Origin: Dickeya undicola
GTDB lineage: Bacteria; Pseudomonadota; Gammaproteobacteria; Enterobacterales; Enterobacteriaceae
Direction of reading: 5' to 3'
DNA: 64,000 nt
Assembly: GCF_000784735.1 (NCBI RefSeq)
Contig: NZ_JSYG01000010.1
Location: 40,973 to 104,972, forward strand
Shown one piece after another: positions 8,760 to 18,094 of the stretch (the stretch's first letter is position 1; each line of letters starts with the position of its first letter). The notes under the pieces were generated by a model. That model saw nothing but the letters and a program-made list of their open reading frames with translations, did not search any database and had not been told where the DNA came from. A program made the translations under genes and the position numbers.

Positions 8760-9938
8760 TTAACGTTCCACCCAACCCAGCGTGCGCCGCGCCAGCACAT
8801 CCCGCAGCCGCGGCAGGCTGTTCATCGCCATCAACCCCAGATTCCGCCCGACTTCCATCGGGAACAGGTGATTGGAGAAGACGCGCACCAGCCCGTCAGT
8901 CAAGGCTACTGTGGTGTGCTGATCCGGCTGGCGGCGGCGCTGATAGCGTTGCAATACCCGCAGACTGCCTGGGTCTTCACCCTGTTTAACGGCGGCTGTC
9001 AGCGTTTCTGCCAATGTCATTACATCGCGCAGACCGAGGTTGAATCCTTGCCCGGCAATAGGGTGCAGGGTTTGCGCGGCGTTACCCACCAACGCCAGAC
9101 GATGGCTGATATGCTGACGGGCAGTGACCAGCGCCAGCGGGTAGCTGTGACGCTCGCCGACTTGCGTGATGGCGCCCAGACGCCAGCCAAAAGCCCGCTG
9201 CAACTGCTGGCGAAACTGTGCGTCGCTCCAGTTATCCACCTCGGCTTGTTGTGACAGTGGGTGGCACCACACCAGCGAACTGCGGCCTTTGCTCATCGGT
9301 AACAGTGCCAGTGGGCCATGCCTGGTGAAGCGTTCATAGGCGCGGCCCCGATGGGCTTCGGCGGTCGCGACGTTGGCGATGATCGCCACCTGTTCATACG
9401 GCGACTGCTGCCACTGAATACCGGCGTGCTGCGCCAGTTGGGAGCGGGAGCCGTCGGCCGCCACCAGCAACTGCCCACTGAGACGGGTGCCGTTATCCAG
9501 CAGCAGTGATGCGCTGTCCGCTTCCCGGTCGACCTCCACCACCCTGGCCGGGCAGTGCAGTCGCACGCCGGGGGCATTCTGTAGCAGTGAAAACAGCCGC
9601 TTGCCGACGTCGTGCAGCTCGACCACGTGGCCCAGTGTGGATACCTGATAATCACTGGCCTGTAACCGTACCCGTCCCGCATGGCCCTGATCGCTAACGT
9701 GCACGCTGGCGATAGGGGTTGCGACTGGGGCGAGTGTCTGCCAGATGCCGATGGCATCCAGCTGTGTACAGGTGCCTTGTGCCAGCGCGATGGCGCGGGC
9801 GTCAAAGCCGGGGTGGTGGTTTTCCTGCGGCGAGCGAGCTTCGATCAGATCCACCGGGATCTGGCCGCCTGACAGACGGGAGATCGCTAATGCCAGCGTT
9901 GCGCCTGCCATTCCACCGCCGACAATCATGATGGTCAT
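8760..9938 (-). CDS. ubiH: 2-octaprenyl-6-methoxyphenyl hydroxylase
   Basis: The second FAD monooxygenase of ubiquinone synthesis (C1 hydroxylation), 392 residues. The FAD site IVGGGMAGATLALAISR is at residues 5-21. The DG motif is VAADGSRSQLAQHAG, and the C-terminal FAD motif is GNAAQTLHPIAGQGFNLGLRD, with the Asn-Ala-Ala-Gln variant typical of UbiH. It starts 4 nt inside the end of pepP (ATGA overlap) and is followed by ubiI, so the three are one transcript. The start could be the first or the fourth codon (MTIM). Confidence 0.96.
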   Translation of the reverse strand: MTIMIVGGGMAGATLALAISRLSGGQIPVDLIEARSPQENHHPGFDARAIALAQGTCTQLDAIGIWQTLAPVATPIASVHVSDQGHAGRVRLQASDYQVSTLGHVVELHDVGKRLFSLLQNAPGVRLHCPARVVEVDREADSASLLLDNGTRLSGQLLVAADGSRSQLAQHAGIQWQQSPYEQVAIIANVATAEAHRGRAYERFTRHGPLALLPMSKGRSSLVWCHPLSQQAEVDNWSDAQFRQQLQRAFGWRLGAITQVGERHSYPLALVTARQHISHRLALVGNAAQTLHPIAGQGFNLGLRDVMTLAETLTAAVKQGEDPGSLRVLQRYQRRRQPDQHTTVALTDGLVRVFSNHLFPMEVGRNLGLMAMNSLPRLRDVLARRTLGWVER

Positions 9939-11263
9939 GAGGCTTGTCCTGCCGCCCTTGTCATCAATGCTTCAATCTCGTTCGGATCTTTCACCACGCC
10001 GCTGGTCAGCACCTCGTTGCCGTTTGCGGTGATGACGATATCGTCTTCGATACGAATACCGATGCCGCGGTACTCCGGCGGCACATCGGCATCCGGCGCG
10101 ATGTACAGGCCCGGCTCGACCGTCAGCACCATGCCCGGCTCCAGAATACGGCCGCGATCGGCGGTGCCGTAGTCGCCGACGTCATGCACGTCCATGCCCA
10201 GCCAGTGGCTCAGGCCGTGCATGAAGAACTGACGGTGCGCCTGCTCGGCGAACAAGGTGTCGACATCGCCTTGCAGAAGGCCGAGTTTGATCAGACCGCG
10301 CAGCATGATACGCACCACCTCTTCGTTCACTTCACGGATGCTGCGACCCGGTGCGAACATCTCGATAGCGCGTACTTCTGATTCCAGCACGATGTCGTAA
10401 ATGGCCCGCTGTGCCGGGGTGAATTTGCCGTTGACCGGGAAGGTGCGGGTAATGTCGCCCGCGTAGCCCTGATATTCGCAACCGGCGTCGATCAACACCA
10501 GATCGCCGTCGCGCATCTGAGATTCATTTTCGGTGTAGTGCAGAATGCAGGCGTTTTCGCCACTGCCGACAATGGTGTTATAGGACGGATAGCGCGCGCC
10601 GTGGCGGGTGAATTCGTGGTGGATTTCCCCTTCCAACTGGTATTCGAACATGCCGGGGCGACATTTTTCCATAGCACGGGTGTGGGCCAGTGCACTGATT
10701 TCACCGGCGCGGCGCAGGATGTCGATTTCCGCCGCCGATTTAAACAGGCGCATATCGTGCACCCACGGACGCCAGTCGGTCAGCGTTGTCGGTGCGTTGA
10801 AACCTTTGCGTTTACCGCCGGTACGCAGAGTTTCCAACGCAGCGAACACCAGCTTGTCGGCATAGGCATATTCACCCTGTGCGTGGTAGACCACATCCAG
10901 GCCGTTGAGCAGCAGGTGCAATTGTTCGCCGATCTCGTTGAACGGCAACGCACGGTCTACGCCCAGTTTGGCCGGTGCCGCTTCCTGGCCGAGACGACGA
11001 CCGAACCAGATTTCAGCGGTGACGTCGCGTACCCGGTTAAACAGTACGCTGTGATGGTGATTCTCGTCGCTCTTGATTAGCAGTAACGCGGCTTCCGGCT
11101 CGTTGAAACCAGTGAAATACCAGAAGTCGCTACTCTGACGGTAGGGGTAGTCACTGTCTGCGTTACGTTGTGCTTCCGGTGCGGCGAACAGGATAGCCGC
11201 ACTGCCGGGCACCATCTTGTCCAGCAGGGCCAGACGGCGGCGGAGGTATTCTTGTTGATTCAT
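9935..11263 (-). CDS. pepP: Xaa-Pro aminopeptidase P
   Basis: A cytosolic metallopeptidase that removes an N-terminal residue preceding proline. The 442-residue length fits the E. coli enzyme. The C-terminal pita-bread domain shows the dimetal ligands in order: LIDAGCEYQGYAGDITRTF (two Asp), HGLSHWLGMDVHDVG (His), LTVEPGLY (Glu) and GIGIRIEDDIVIT (Glu). The N-terminal creatinase-like domain is intact. It lies between ygfB (40 nt upstream) and ubiH (overlapping). Confidence 0.97.
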   Translation of the reverse strand: MNQQEYLRRRLALLDKMVPGSAAILFAAPEAQRNADSDYPYRQSSDFWYFTGFNEPEAALLLIKSDENHHHSVLFNRVRDVTAEIWFGRRLGQEAAPAKLGVDRALPFNEIGEQLHLLLNGLDVVYHAQGEYAYADKLVFAALETLRTGGKRKGFNAPTTLTDWRPWVHDMRLFKSAAEIDILRRAGEISALAHTRAMEKCRPGMFEYQLEGEIHHEFTRHGARYPSYNTIVGSGENACILHYTENESQMRDGDLVLIDAGCEYQGYAGDITRTFPVNGKFTPAQRAIYDIVLESEVRAIEMFAPGRSIREVNEEVVRIMLRGLIKLGLLQGDVDTLFAEQAHRQFFMHGLSHWLGMDVHDVGDYGTADRGRILEPGMVLTVEPGLYIAPDADVPPEYRGIGIRIEDDIVITANGNEVLTSGVVKDPNEIEALMTRAAGQAS

Positions 11264-11303
11264 TACCTGCTCCTGAAAAAGGGCATCAAATGCAGAATGT
11301 GTA

Positions 11304-11888
11304 TTAATGCAGTGTCGGTTTTTTCTGCTCCGGCGCAGTAACTACCGGACGGGTGAACTCGTTATGGCACATGATGGCCGCCACCCGTACATATTCGATC
11401 ACTTCTTCCAGCGACTGCTCCAGTTCATCTTTATCTTCGTCTTCGTCGTAACCGAGCTGGGCGATGTTGCGCAGATCGTCAATCGCTTCTTTCAGCTCGC
11501 CCTGCGTTTTACCAAGGCGAGGCTGGACGACACCGAGGCCGAGCAGAAAATGGTTGACCCAACCGGCTAGCGCATCGGCGCGGTCGAATACACTAACGTG
11601 CTCCAGCGCATCGTCCGGCAGGAACAGCTGGAACAGAAAGCTGTCATCCTCCAGTGCGTCGCGGGTCACCTGATACAGGTGTTGCAGCGGCTGGGCCAGT
11701 GTCTGTGGGAAGGCCATGCCGTCGTTGGTCAGTTCAAACGTCAGCGTTTTCCAGCTATCGTCATGGTTACCACCGCATAACATACCGCTTATCAGTCCGT
11801 GCATTTCGGCGGCGGTCAGGGCCACCTGATGTTGTTGCAATAACTGGTCGATAGTGTCGTAACCGGGGAGTGTATTCTGTATAGACAT
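11304..11888 (-). CDS. ygfB: YgfB/YecA family protein
   Basis: A 194-residue acidic cytosolic protein of the UPF0149 family, matching E. coli YgfB in length and position directly before pepP. It lacks the C-terminal SEC-type zinc motif seen in YecA. The family fold is all-helical; its biochemical role in enterobacteria is not settled. It heads the ygfB-pepP-ubiH-ubiI cluster and is divergent from zapA. Confidence 0.93.
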   Translation of the reverse strand: MSIQNTLPGYDTIDQLLQQHQVALTAAEMHGLISGMLCGGNHDDSWKTLTFELTNDGMAFPQTLAQPLQHLYQVTRDALEDDSFLFQLFLPDDALEHVSVFDRADALAGWVNHFLLGLGVVQPRLGKTQGELKEAIDDLRNIAQLGYDEDEDKDELEQSLEEVIEYVRVAAIMCHNEFTRPVVTAPEQKKPTLH

Positions 11889-12027
11889 GAGCTTTCATCG
11901 TCGTTGGCAGGTCGTTCGTGTTATGCTACCACCAAGCTCCGCTGCTATACCAGCAAGCTCCGTCGGCAGATGTACACCCAATGGATTCACGCGGCAGGAC
12001 AGCCGACTTTCTTTTTGAGCAATGTCC

Positions 12028-12055
12028 CTGCCACTGACAATCTTATGGGTATAAT
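12028..12055 (+). promoter_or_regulatory. Candidate sigma-70 promoter for zapA
   Basis: A perfect TATAAT is at 12050-12055 with a poor -35 (CTGCCA at 12028-12033, 16-nt spacer). It lies about 150 nt before zapA in the ygfB-zapA divergent gap and directly before the 28-bp tandem repeat. Confidence 0.45.
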
Positions 12056-12058
12056 AAA

Positions 12059-12114
12059 GGGCTTGTATCTTCTATTTTGGATATATGGGCTTGTATCTTT
12101 TATTTTGGATATAT
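12059..12114. repeat. 28-bp tandem duplication
   Basis: Two adjacent copies of a 28-bp unit (12059-12086 and 12087-12114) differ at one position (C versus T at the 14th base). Each starts GGGCTTGTATCTT and ends TTTTGGATATAT. It lies in the zapA leader, just after a TATAAT box. It resembles a recent slippage duplication; no coding function is seen. Confidence 0.9.
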
Positions 12115-12206
12115 ATAGTAGCGCCCGCTTTTTCCAGGCCCCGTCACGGGCCGCGCAGCGGATGTCCCTCATGCGGGCGTGAAACGAAATAAGGCAGGAA
12201 GGTGAC

Positions 12207-12536
12207 ATGTCTGCACAACCGGTAGATATTCAGATTTTTGGCCGTTCGTTAAGAGTCAATTGTCCGCCAGAACAGCAGGATGCGCTGAATCAGGCTGCGG
12301 AGGATCTTAACCAGCGGTTGCAGGACCTCAAGGTTCGTACCCGGGTGACGAACACGGAGCAACTGGTGTTCATCGCGGCACTCAATGTGTGCCACGAGCT
12401 GGCGCAAGAGCGCTTGAAAACCCGCGATTATGCCGCCAATATGGAACAGCGTATTCGCATGTTGCAGCAGACGATTGAACAGGCGTTGCTGGAGCAGGGC
12501 CGTATTACCGAGCGTCAGGGCGCGCAATTTGAGTAG
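12207..12536 (+). CDS. zapA: Cell division protein ZapA
   Basis: A 109-residue FtsZ-ring stabiliser, the same length as E. coli ZapA. The N-terminal globular part carries [18 protein letters not shown], and the C-terminal half is a long coiled coil (about residues 60-100) that drives dimer/tetramer formation. A GCAGGAAGGTG ribosome site precedes the ATG. Its position between ygfB (divergent) and ssrS is conserved in enterobacteria. Confidence 0.96.
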   Translation: MSAQPVDIQIFGRSLRVNCPPEQQDALNQAAEDLNQRLQDLKVRTRVTNTEQLVFIAALNVCHELAQERLKTRDYAANMEQRIRMLQQTIEQALLEQGRITERQGAQFE

Positions 12537-12618
12537 CGCGTCTCGTTTTGACAAAAGTACGGTTTTTTTGGGTAACACATCGCTGCCAGACATGATAAGG
12601 TAGCGTTGAAAGAACAAA

Positions 12619-12802
12619 ATTTCTCTGAGATGTTCGTCAGCGGGCAAGTCCCCTGAGCCGATATTTCAACCAACAGAATGTAACGATCCGTGGTTGGTGA
12701 GCACGCTCGGTTCGGCCGAGAAGCCTTAAGACTGCGACGTTGCGTTCACCTTGAACCAAGGGTTCAAGGGTTACGGCCTGCGGCGGCATCTCGGAGATTC
12801 CC
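12619..12802 (+). ncRNA. ssrS: 6S RNA
   Basis: About 184 nt that match the enterobacterial 6S RNA from start (ATTTCTCTGAGATGTTCG) to end (CATCTCGGAGATTCCC), including the internal AAGCCTTAAGACTGCGACG and CACCTTGAACCAAGGGTTC segments. The ends pair with each other to give the closing stem that mimics an open promoter. The RNA binds sigma-70 RNA polymerase in stationary phase. It sits between zapA and fau, its normal place, and is probably co-transcribed with fau. Ends are set by comparison with the remembered E. coli RNA. Confidence 0.95.
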
Positions 12803-12853
12803 TCTCGTTTATTCCCCTTTGTTTGCATGTTAACTACATGAATGTGACTGCGC

Positions 12854-13468
12854 ATGAATCCAGCCAGTGCTTCTTCCGACCAGTCTTCCATCGCGGCATT
12901 ACGCCAGCAAATCCGTCAGCAGGTTCGCCAGCGCCGTCGTGCGTTAAGTCGTGAACAGCAAAGCGTTTTTGCCGTTCAGGCCGCCGCTCGGGCGATGGCT
13001 CATCCGCGTCTTGGCGACGCCAGCCGGGTGGCGTTGTTTCTGTCGTTTGATGGCGAGCTGGATACCCAGCCGTTGATCGAGGCGTTGTGGCAGCAGCAAA
13101 AACAGGTTTACCTGCCGGTGCTGCACCCGTTCTGTAACGGGCATCTGCTGTTTTTGCGCTATGCGCCGGATACCGAACTGGTGTGGAACCGGCTGAAGAT
13201 TCAGGAACCACGGCTGGATGTGGGCCAGGTGTTGCCGGTTGAGCAACTGGATGTGTTGCTGACGCCGCTGGTGGCGTTCGATGCCGCCGGGCAGCGGCTT
13301 GGCATGGGTGGCGGGTTTTATGACCGCACGTTGCAGCATTGGCGCTTGCGCGGCCCGTATCCCATCGGGCTGGCGCACGACTGCCAGCAGGTGGAGGTGC
13401 TGCCCACGGAAAGCTGGGATGTGCCGTTGCCGGAAATTATCACCCCATCCCGCAGTTGGCGCTGGTGA
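12854..13468 (+). CDS. fau: 5-formyltetrahydrofolate cyclo-ligase
   Basis: This enzyme (YgfA) uses ATP to convert 5-formyl-THF to 5,10-methenyl-THF in folate salvage. The 204-residue chain has the basic N-terminal helix (RQQIRQQVRQRRRALS) of the family and the phosphate-binding loop GQRLGMGGGFYDRTL near residues 146-160. The N-terminus is about 20 residues longer than the shorter E. coli form, so a later start is possible. It follows ssrS by 51 nt. Confidence 0.93.
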   Translation: MNPASASSDQSSIAALRQQIRQQVRQRRRALSREQQSVFAVQAAARAMAHPRLGDASRVALFLSFDGELDTQPLIEALWQQQKQVYLPVLHPFCNGHLLFLRYAPDTELVWNRLKIQEPRLDVGQVLPVEQLDVLLTPLVAFDAAGQRLGMGGGFYDRTLQHWRLRGPYPIGLAHDCQQVEVLPTESWDVPLPEIITPSRSWRW

Positions 13469-13473
13469 AAACG

Positions 13474-13492
13474 CGGCGAGATTAACTCGCCG
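13474..13492. terminator. Hairpin between convergent fau and nadR
   Basis: A 7-bp GC-rich stem CGGCGAG/CTCGCCG with a 5-nt loop, 5 nt after the fau stop codon and before the convergent nadR stop. It lacks a U-run, so it may be a weak or transcript-stabilising end structure. Confidence 0.45.
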
Positions 13493-13505
13493 TCGGCATC
13501 GGTGT

Positions 13506-14738
13506 TTACCGGTCGTGCCCCAGCATTTGCTGCACCAGCTCCACGCAGCGTAGAAAGCGGCTGTCGTAGTCTGATTCGGTAACGTGGACATACGGCACGT
13601 TATTTTCCGCCAGCATACTCTTGAGCACGTCCTGAAACGCCTGGCGATCCGCCGCGCTGCCCAGACTGCGCAGGCCGTCCGCCACCCAGGGAGTGTTGTT
13701 CTCCAGCAGAATCACCAGATCAAAGCGGTACTCCTCAACCAGCGCCTGCACAAACGGGTGTTCACGGCCTTCGTACTTTTTGCAAAACGCTTGTGTGGTG
13801 ATGAAGTCGGTGTCGATAAACGCCACTTTGTTGGCATATTTTACGGCGAAATCAATGTACTGAGCCTGGCCGAGCGCGATTTTGTCGTAGTCTGAATACT
13901 GTAGCGCCATTTCGTCACCGCCCAGGTGAGAGAACACGTAATCGCGGCCGTATTCCCAGGCGCTGGTGGTATTGAAAATATTAGCCAGCTTGTTGACCAG
14001 CGTGGACTTGCCGCTGGACTCGCCGCCCAAAACCGCCACGGTGCGCACGAAAAACGGTTTCACCTCGGTGGGGATATATTCCCAGTAGCGGAATGGATCT
14101 TGACGGATCTGTGCGCCGCTGATGCTCATAAAAGAGCGTTTGGGGTCGATCAGCACGGTTTCGATGCCGAGATGTTCTTTGTACTGCTGCGCGTCCTGCT
14201 CTTCGCTGGTGTAGACGTAGCGGGGGTCGATGCCTTTTTCCGACATGAATTGCTTAATGCCGCGGCTCCACACATCCCAGCCGTGCGGATAGGGTTCCAT
14301 GCCCTGCTCGTTGAAGGCGTGAATGTGAATGTTTTTCTGATACTTGAAGGTTTGCAACAGCCAGCGCAGGCGGTCGCTGACGGTCGGCTGCTGCGACATA
14401 GAACTGTGCTCGAACAGCTGGCGGTCGCGCGGCTCGTCGTAGCCCAGAATCACGTGCAGTTCGTCTATCTGGCTGCACGCGCGCTGAATCAGGTAAATGT
14501 GACCGGTGTGCAGCGGATAAAACTTGCCGAACACCACGCCGATACTTTTTTGCTGATAAGGAAATTCCAGCCCGAGAAAACGGTGCAACGACTCCAGCTT
14601 CTGAGCACTGGGGCTTTTGATTTTGGCGTTGAGCAACTGGCTTAAGTAGCCTTTGGTCATACCTGCGGCATCGGCGACCTGTTGCAGGGTACAGCCTTTT
14701 TGTCTGATGGCTGTTTTCAGGTAATCGTAGGGAGACAT
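13506..14738 (-). CDS. nadR: NadR: NAD repressor, NMN adenylyltransferase, NR kinase
   Basis: A 410-residue trifunctional protein. An N-terminal helix-turn-helix (GCTLQQVADAAGMTKGYLSQLL, about residues 15-36) binds NAD-synthesis operators. A nucleotidyltransferase domain follows with GVVFGKFYPLHTGHIYLI (about 67-84, the HxGH signature). A C-terminal ribosylnicotinamide kinase has P-loop GGESSGKST near 238. The protein senses NAD and also processes nicotinamide riboside. It is downstream of radA and serB on the same strand, the enterobacterial serB-radA-nadR order. Confidence 0.96.
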   Translation of the reverse strand: MSPYDYLKTAIRQKGCTLQQVADAAGMTKGYLSQLLNAKIKSPSAQKLESLHRFLGLEFPYQQKSIGVVFGKFYPLHTGHIYLIQRACSQIDELHVILGYDEPRDRQLFEHSSMSQQPTVSDRLRWLLQTFKYQKNIHIHAFNEQGMEPYPHGWDVWSRGIKQFMSEKGIDPRYVYTSEEQDAQQYKEHLGIETVLIDPKRSFMSISGAQIRQDPFRYWEYIPTEVKPFFVRTVAVLGGESSGKSTLVNKLANIFNTTSAWEYGRDYVFSHLGGDEMALQYSDYDKIALGQAQYIDFAVKYANKVAFIDTDFITTQAFCKKYEGREHPFVQALVEEYRFDLVILLENNTPWVADGLRSLGSAADRQAFQDVLKSMLAENNVPYVHVTESDYDSRFLRCVELVQQMLGHDR

Positions 14739-14841
14739 GGTCTGATACTCCGATGTGGCGGATAACGCTTTGCTATATTAACGCGTTACGGTGTTAACGC
14801 TCTGCCATATTAAGGCTCTGATGAGTAAAGCCTAATGGACA

Positions 14842-16227
14842 TTACAGATCATCGAGGATCGCCAGCGCGTCCGACAATTTTTTCACGCCCATCACCTGCA
14901 TGTTGGCGGGCGGTTTTTTCGGCATGTTGGCAAACGGCACGATAGCGCGCTTAAAGCCGTGCTTGGCAGCTTCGGTGATGCGTTCCTGACCGCTCGGCAC
15001 CGGGCGGATTTCTCCGGCCAGACCGACTTCGCCGAACACCACCAAGTCCTGCGGTAACGGCCGATCGCGGAAGCTGGACACCAGCGACAGCAGCAGCGCC
15101 AGGTCGGCGCTGGTTTCCGTTACCTTGACGCCGCCCACCACGTTGACGAATACGTCCTGATCCGACATTTGCAGCCCGCCGTGACGGTGCAGCACCGCCA
15201 GCAAGATTGCCAGCCGGTTTTGCTCCAGCCCGACGGCTACCCGCCGTGGGTTCGCCATCATCGAGTGATCCACCAGCGCCTGAATTTCTACCAGCAGCGG
15301 CCGGGTGCCTTCCCAGACCACCATCACCGAACTGCCGGAGGTGATTTCATCGCCCCGGCTCAGGAAGATGGCAGACGGGTTGCTGACTTCCCGCAGCCCC
15401 TGTTCGGTCATGGCAAAGACGCCCAGTTCGTTGACGGCACCGAAGCGGTTTTTGTGGCTGCGCAGGGTGCGGAAACGGGAGTCGGCGTCGCCGTCCAGCA
15501 GCACCGAACAGTCGATACAGTGCTCCAGCACTTTCGGACCGGCCAGCGAGCCGTCTTTGGTGACGTGGCCGACCATGATGATGGCGACACCGCGGGTTTT
15601 GGCGAAGCGTGTCAGGTAGGCGGCGGTTTCCCGCACCTGCGCTACGCTGCCGGGAGACGACTGAATATCCGCCAGATGCATCACCTGAATGGAGTCGATC
15701 ACCATCAGTTTCGGCTGTTCCTGTTCGGCAATCAGGCAGATCTGCTCGATGCTGGTTTCAGACAGCATATTGATGTGCTGAGCGGGTAGGCCAAGACGGT
15801 GAGCGCGCATCGCCACCTGCTGGAGGGATTCCTCGCCGGTGACATACAGGGTCTTCATCTGTTCGGCCAGTTTGCACAGGGTTTGCAGTAACAGGGTACT
15901 TTTGCCCGCACCGGGGTTACCGCCGATCAGAATGGCGCTGCCGGGGACGACGCCACCGCCTAGCACCCGGTCGAATTCCTGAAAGCCGGTGGAGAAACGT
16001 GGCAGCGCTTCCAGGCTGATGTCCGACAGTTTCTGTACCCGGCTGACGTTGCCGCTGTCCCCGGCGTAACCGGAGAAACGGTCGTTGCGTGACGAGGAGG
16101 ACGCGGCGGCCAGACGCACCTCGGTGATGGTGTTCCAGGCGTGACAGGCGCTGCACTGCCCCTGCCAACGCGGATATTCGGCCCCGCATTCATTACAGAC
16201 AAAGGCGCGTTTGACGGCTTTGGCCAT
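14842..16227 (-). CDS. radA: DNA repair protein RadA (Sms)
   Basis: A 461-residue RecA-like branch-migration ATPase. It has an N-terminal four-Cys zinc finger (CNEC at 11-14 and CSAC near 28-31), Walker A GGNPGAGKSTLL near 103-114, the RadA-specific KNRFG motif and a C-terminal Lon-protease-like domain (PLPQDLVVFGEVGLAGEIRP). An AAGGAGGG ribosome site lies just before the ATG. It lies between serB and nadR on the same strand. Confidence 0.97.
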   Translation of the reverse strand: MAKAVKRAFVCNECGAEYPRWQGQCSACHAWNTITEVRLAAASSSSRNDRFSGYAGDSGNVSRVQKLSDISLEALPRFSTGFQEFDRVLGGGVVPGSAILIGGNPGAGKSTLLLQTLCKLAEQMKTLYVTGEESLQQVAMRAHRLGLPAQHINMLSETSIEQICLIAEQEQPKLMVIDSIQVMHLADIQSSPGSVAQVRETAAYLTRFAKTRGVAIIMVGHVTKDGSLAGPKVLEHCIDCSVLLDGDADSRFRTLRSHKNRFGAVNELGVFAMTEQGLREVSNPSAIFLSRGDEITSGSSVMVVWEGTRPLLVEIQALVDHSMMANPRRVAVGLEQNRLAILLAVLHRHGGLQMSDQDVFVNVVGGVKVTETSADLALLLSLVSSFRDRPLPQDLVVFGEVGLAGEIRPVPSGQERITEAAKHGFKRAIVPFANMPKKPPANMQVMGVKKLSDALAILDDL

Positions 16228-16250
16228 GAATTCCCTCCTTACTACTGCTT

Positions 16251-16282
16251 TTTACTGCATCGGTTCTTTACTGCATCGGTTC
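16251..16282. repeat. 16-bp perfect tandem repeat between serB and radA
   Basis: Two exact, adjacent copies of TTTACTGCATCGGTTC (16251-16266 and 16267-16282) fill most of the 62-nt serB-radA gap; a partial third copy (TACTGC) precedes them. The repeat changes the spacing between the two co-transcribed genes. Confidence 0.92.
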
Positions 16283-16289
16283 GCGTGGC

Positions 16290-17267
16290 TCAGCCTTTTT
16301 CATGTCTCAGGCTGCCGCTGAGAATGCACAACACCCCGGTCAGGTCGGCGTGGCGGATGCTAACCGCGCTTTGTTCGTTGACCTTGGGTTTGGCGTGGTA
16401 AGCGATACCGAGCCCGGCCGCCTTGATCATCAGCAGGTCGTTAGCACCGTCGCCGATGGCGACCGTCTGGTGCAGCGGGATTGACAGCTTTTCCGCCAGT
16501 TGACGTAGTGTATTGGCTTTATATTTCGCATCGACGATCGGGCCTACCACCTCGCCGGTCAGCTTGCCGTCGCGCATCCCCATTTCGTTGGCGACCGCTG
16601 CTACCAACCCCAGCTCTTCACGCAGATAATCGGCGAAATAGGTGAAGCCGCCGGAAGCAATGGCCAGGTGCCAGCCTGCCTCCTGCAACTGTTTGACCAT
16701 GTTTTTCAGGCCCGGCATCAGCGGCAGGGCGTCCCGCACCTGACGCAGAATGTTGGCATCCGCGTCTTTCAGGGTGCCGACACGTTGGCGCAGGCTGGCT
16801 GCGAAATCCAGCTCACCGCGCATGGCGCGCTCGGTTACCTCGGCTACTTGCTCGCCGGTGCCCGCCAGTTTGGCAATTTCATCGATACATTCGATCTGGA
16901 TTGCGGTGGAGTCCATGTCCATGACCAGCAGGCCGGGCGCACGCAGGCTGGGGGTGTTGCCCATCGGTGTGACATCCAGCCCCAGTTCGTGGGCTACCTT
17001 GGTGATACGTGGCGTCAGGATGCCAGCCAGCCGTACCACCTGATACTCGTCCACGCTCCAGGCGCTGACGACAACCAGTGGATCGTCCAGACGGCGTTGA
17101 ACGCGGGATAACAGATACTTGTCGAGCACGTCGCCGTACATCAGCCAACCGGTATTGCCAGCACGGTAGTCGAGTGGCATCACTTCGTCGTCACTCAACG
17201 ACAGCGGCAAATTTGGCCAGCAGTTGATCTCATCGGGCAGATCGCTATAGGTCAAACGGTTCGACAT
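16290..17267 (-). CDS. serB: Phosphoserine phosphatase
   Basis: Catalyses the last step of serine synthesis. The 325-residue chain has the long N-terminal ACT-like region of enterobacterial SerB, then the HAD core: motif I VMDMDSTAIQIECIDEIA (nucleophile Asp in DMDST, near 117), motif II ASGGFTYF and motif III GDGANDLLMI. All catalytic residues are present. It is divergent from smp and leads the serB-radA-nadR cluster. Confidence 0.97.
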   Translation of the reverse strand: MSNRLTYSDLPDEINCWPNLPLSLSDDEVMPLDYRAGNTGWLMYGDVLDKYLLSRVQRRLDDPLVVVSAWSVDEYQVVRLAGILTPRITKVAHELGLDVTPMGNTPSLRAPGLLVMDMDSTAIQIECIDEIAKLAGTGEQVAEVTERAMRGELDFAASLRQRVGTLKDADANILRQVRDALPLMPGLKNMVKQLQEAGWHLAIASGGFTYFADYLREELGLVAAVANEMGMRDGKLTGEVVGPIVDAKYKANTLRQLAEKLSIPLHQTVAIGDGANDLLMIKAAGLGIAYHAKPKVNEQSAVSIRHADLTGVLCILSGSLRHEKG

Positions 17268-17395
17268 GGGTTAAATATCCTTTCCTGCGGGTAGTGAAGA
17301 TTGACGGGGTGGACGGTCACAAATCAACGCAACAAGCTATCCTATCGCCAACGCTTCTGGCAACATGAAAGTATCCAAATCGCGCAGGTATTCCC

Positions 17396-18094
17396 ATGGT
17401 TCGGGCCCGGATAAAATTTCGCTTACATCGTACGGCCATTGTGCTGATCTGTCTGGCTCTGCTGGTGGTGTTATTGCAGGGGGCCTCCTATTTCAGCCTC
17501 AGTCATCAAATGGCCCGCTCCGAGCAGGTGGAAGAGCTGGCGCGCACGCTGGTGAAGCAGGTGGCGTTCAGCCTGACGCCGATGATGGAAAGTAATAATG
17601 ACAACAGCGGCAGAATTGGCGAAACACTGCGGCAACTCACCGATCACAGCCGTATTCTGGATGCCGCGTTATACCAGCAGGACGGCACGCTGGTGGCGCG
17701 CGCGGGCGAACAGATTGAGGTGCGCGACCGGCTGGCGTTGGATGGCAGCCGTGCTGGCAGCTACTTCAACCATCAACTGGTGGAGCCCGTCAATAGTAAG
17801 GACGGGCCGATCGGTTTTCTGCGCATCACATTGGATACCCACGTGCTGGCGACGGAAGCTCGCCAGGTGGACAACACCACCAACATCCTGCGATTGATGA
17901 TTCTGATGGCGTTGGCTATCGGCATTATTCTGGCTCGCACCTTGCTGCAACATCGCCGTTCCCGCTGGCAGCAATCTCCTTATCTGTTAACGGCCAACGC
18001 GTCGTCACAGGATGATGACCCGGCTAACGACGATGAGCCTGTTAACCGTGATGAGCCGTCCACGCAGGATGGCGATCAAACCCGCAAACCCTAA
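17396..18094 (+). CDS. smp: Membrane protein Smp/YtjB
   Basis: A 232-residue inner-membrane protein matching E. coli Smp (YtjB). It has a basic start, TM1 near residues 13-35 (AIVLICLALLVVLLQGASYF), a periplasmic sensor-like loop with RILDAALYQQDGTLVARAGE, and TM2 near 168-186 after the conserved QVDNTTNILRLMI. The cytoplasmic tail differs from E. coli in being extended and Asp/Glu-rich with repeated DDxP-like spacing. It is divergent from serB, as in relatives. The role is not known. Confidence 0.92.
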   Translation: MVRARIKFRLHRTAIVLICLALLVVLLQGASYFSLSHQMARSEQVEELARTLVKQVAFSLTPMMESNNDNSGRIGETLRQLTDHSRILDAALYQQDGTLVARAGEQIEVRDRLALDGSRAGSYFNHQLVEPVNSKDGPIGFLRITLDTHVLATEARQVDNTTNILRLMILMALAIGIILARTLLQHRRSRWQQSPYLLTANASSQDDDPANDDEPVNRDEPSTQDGDQTRKP

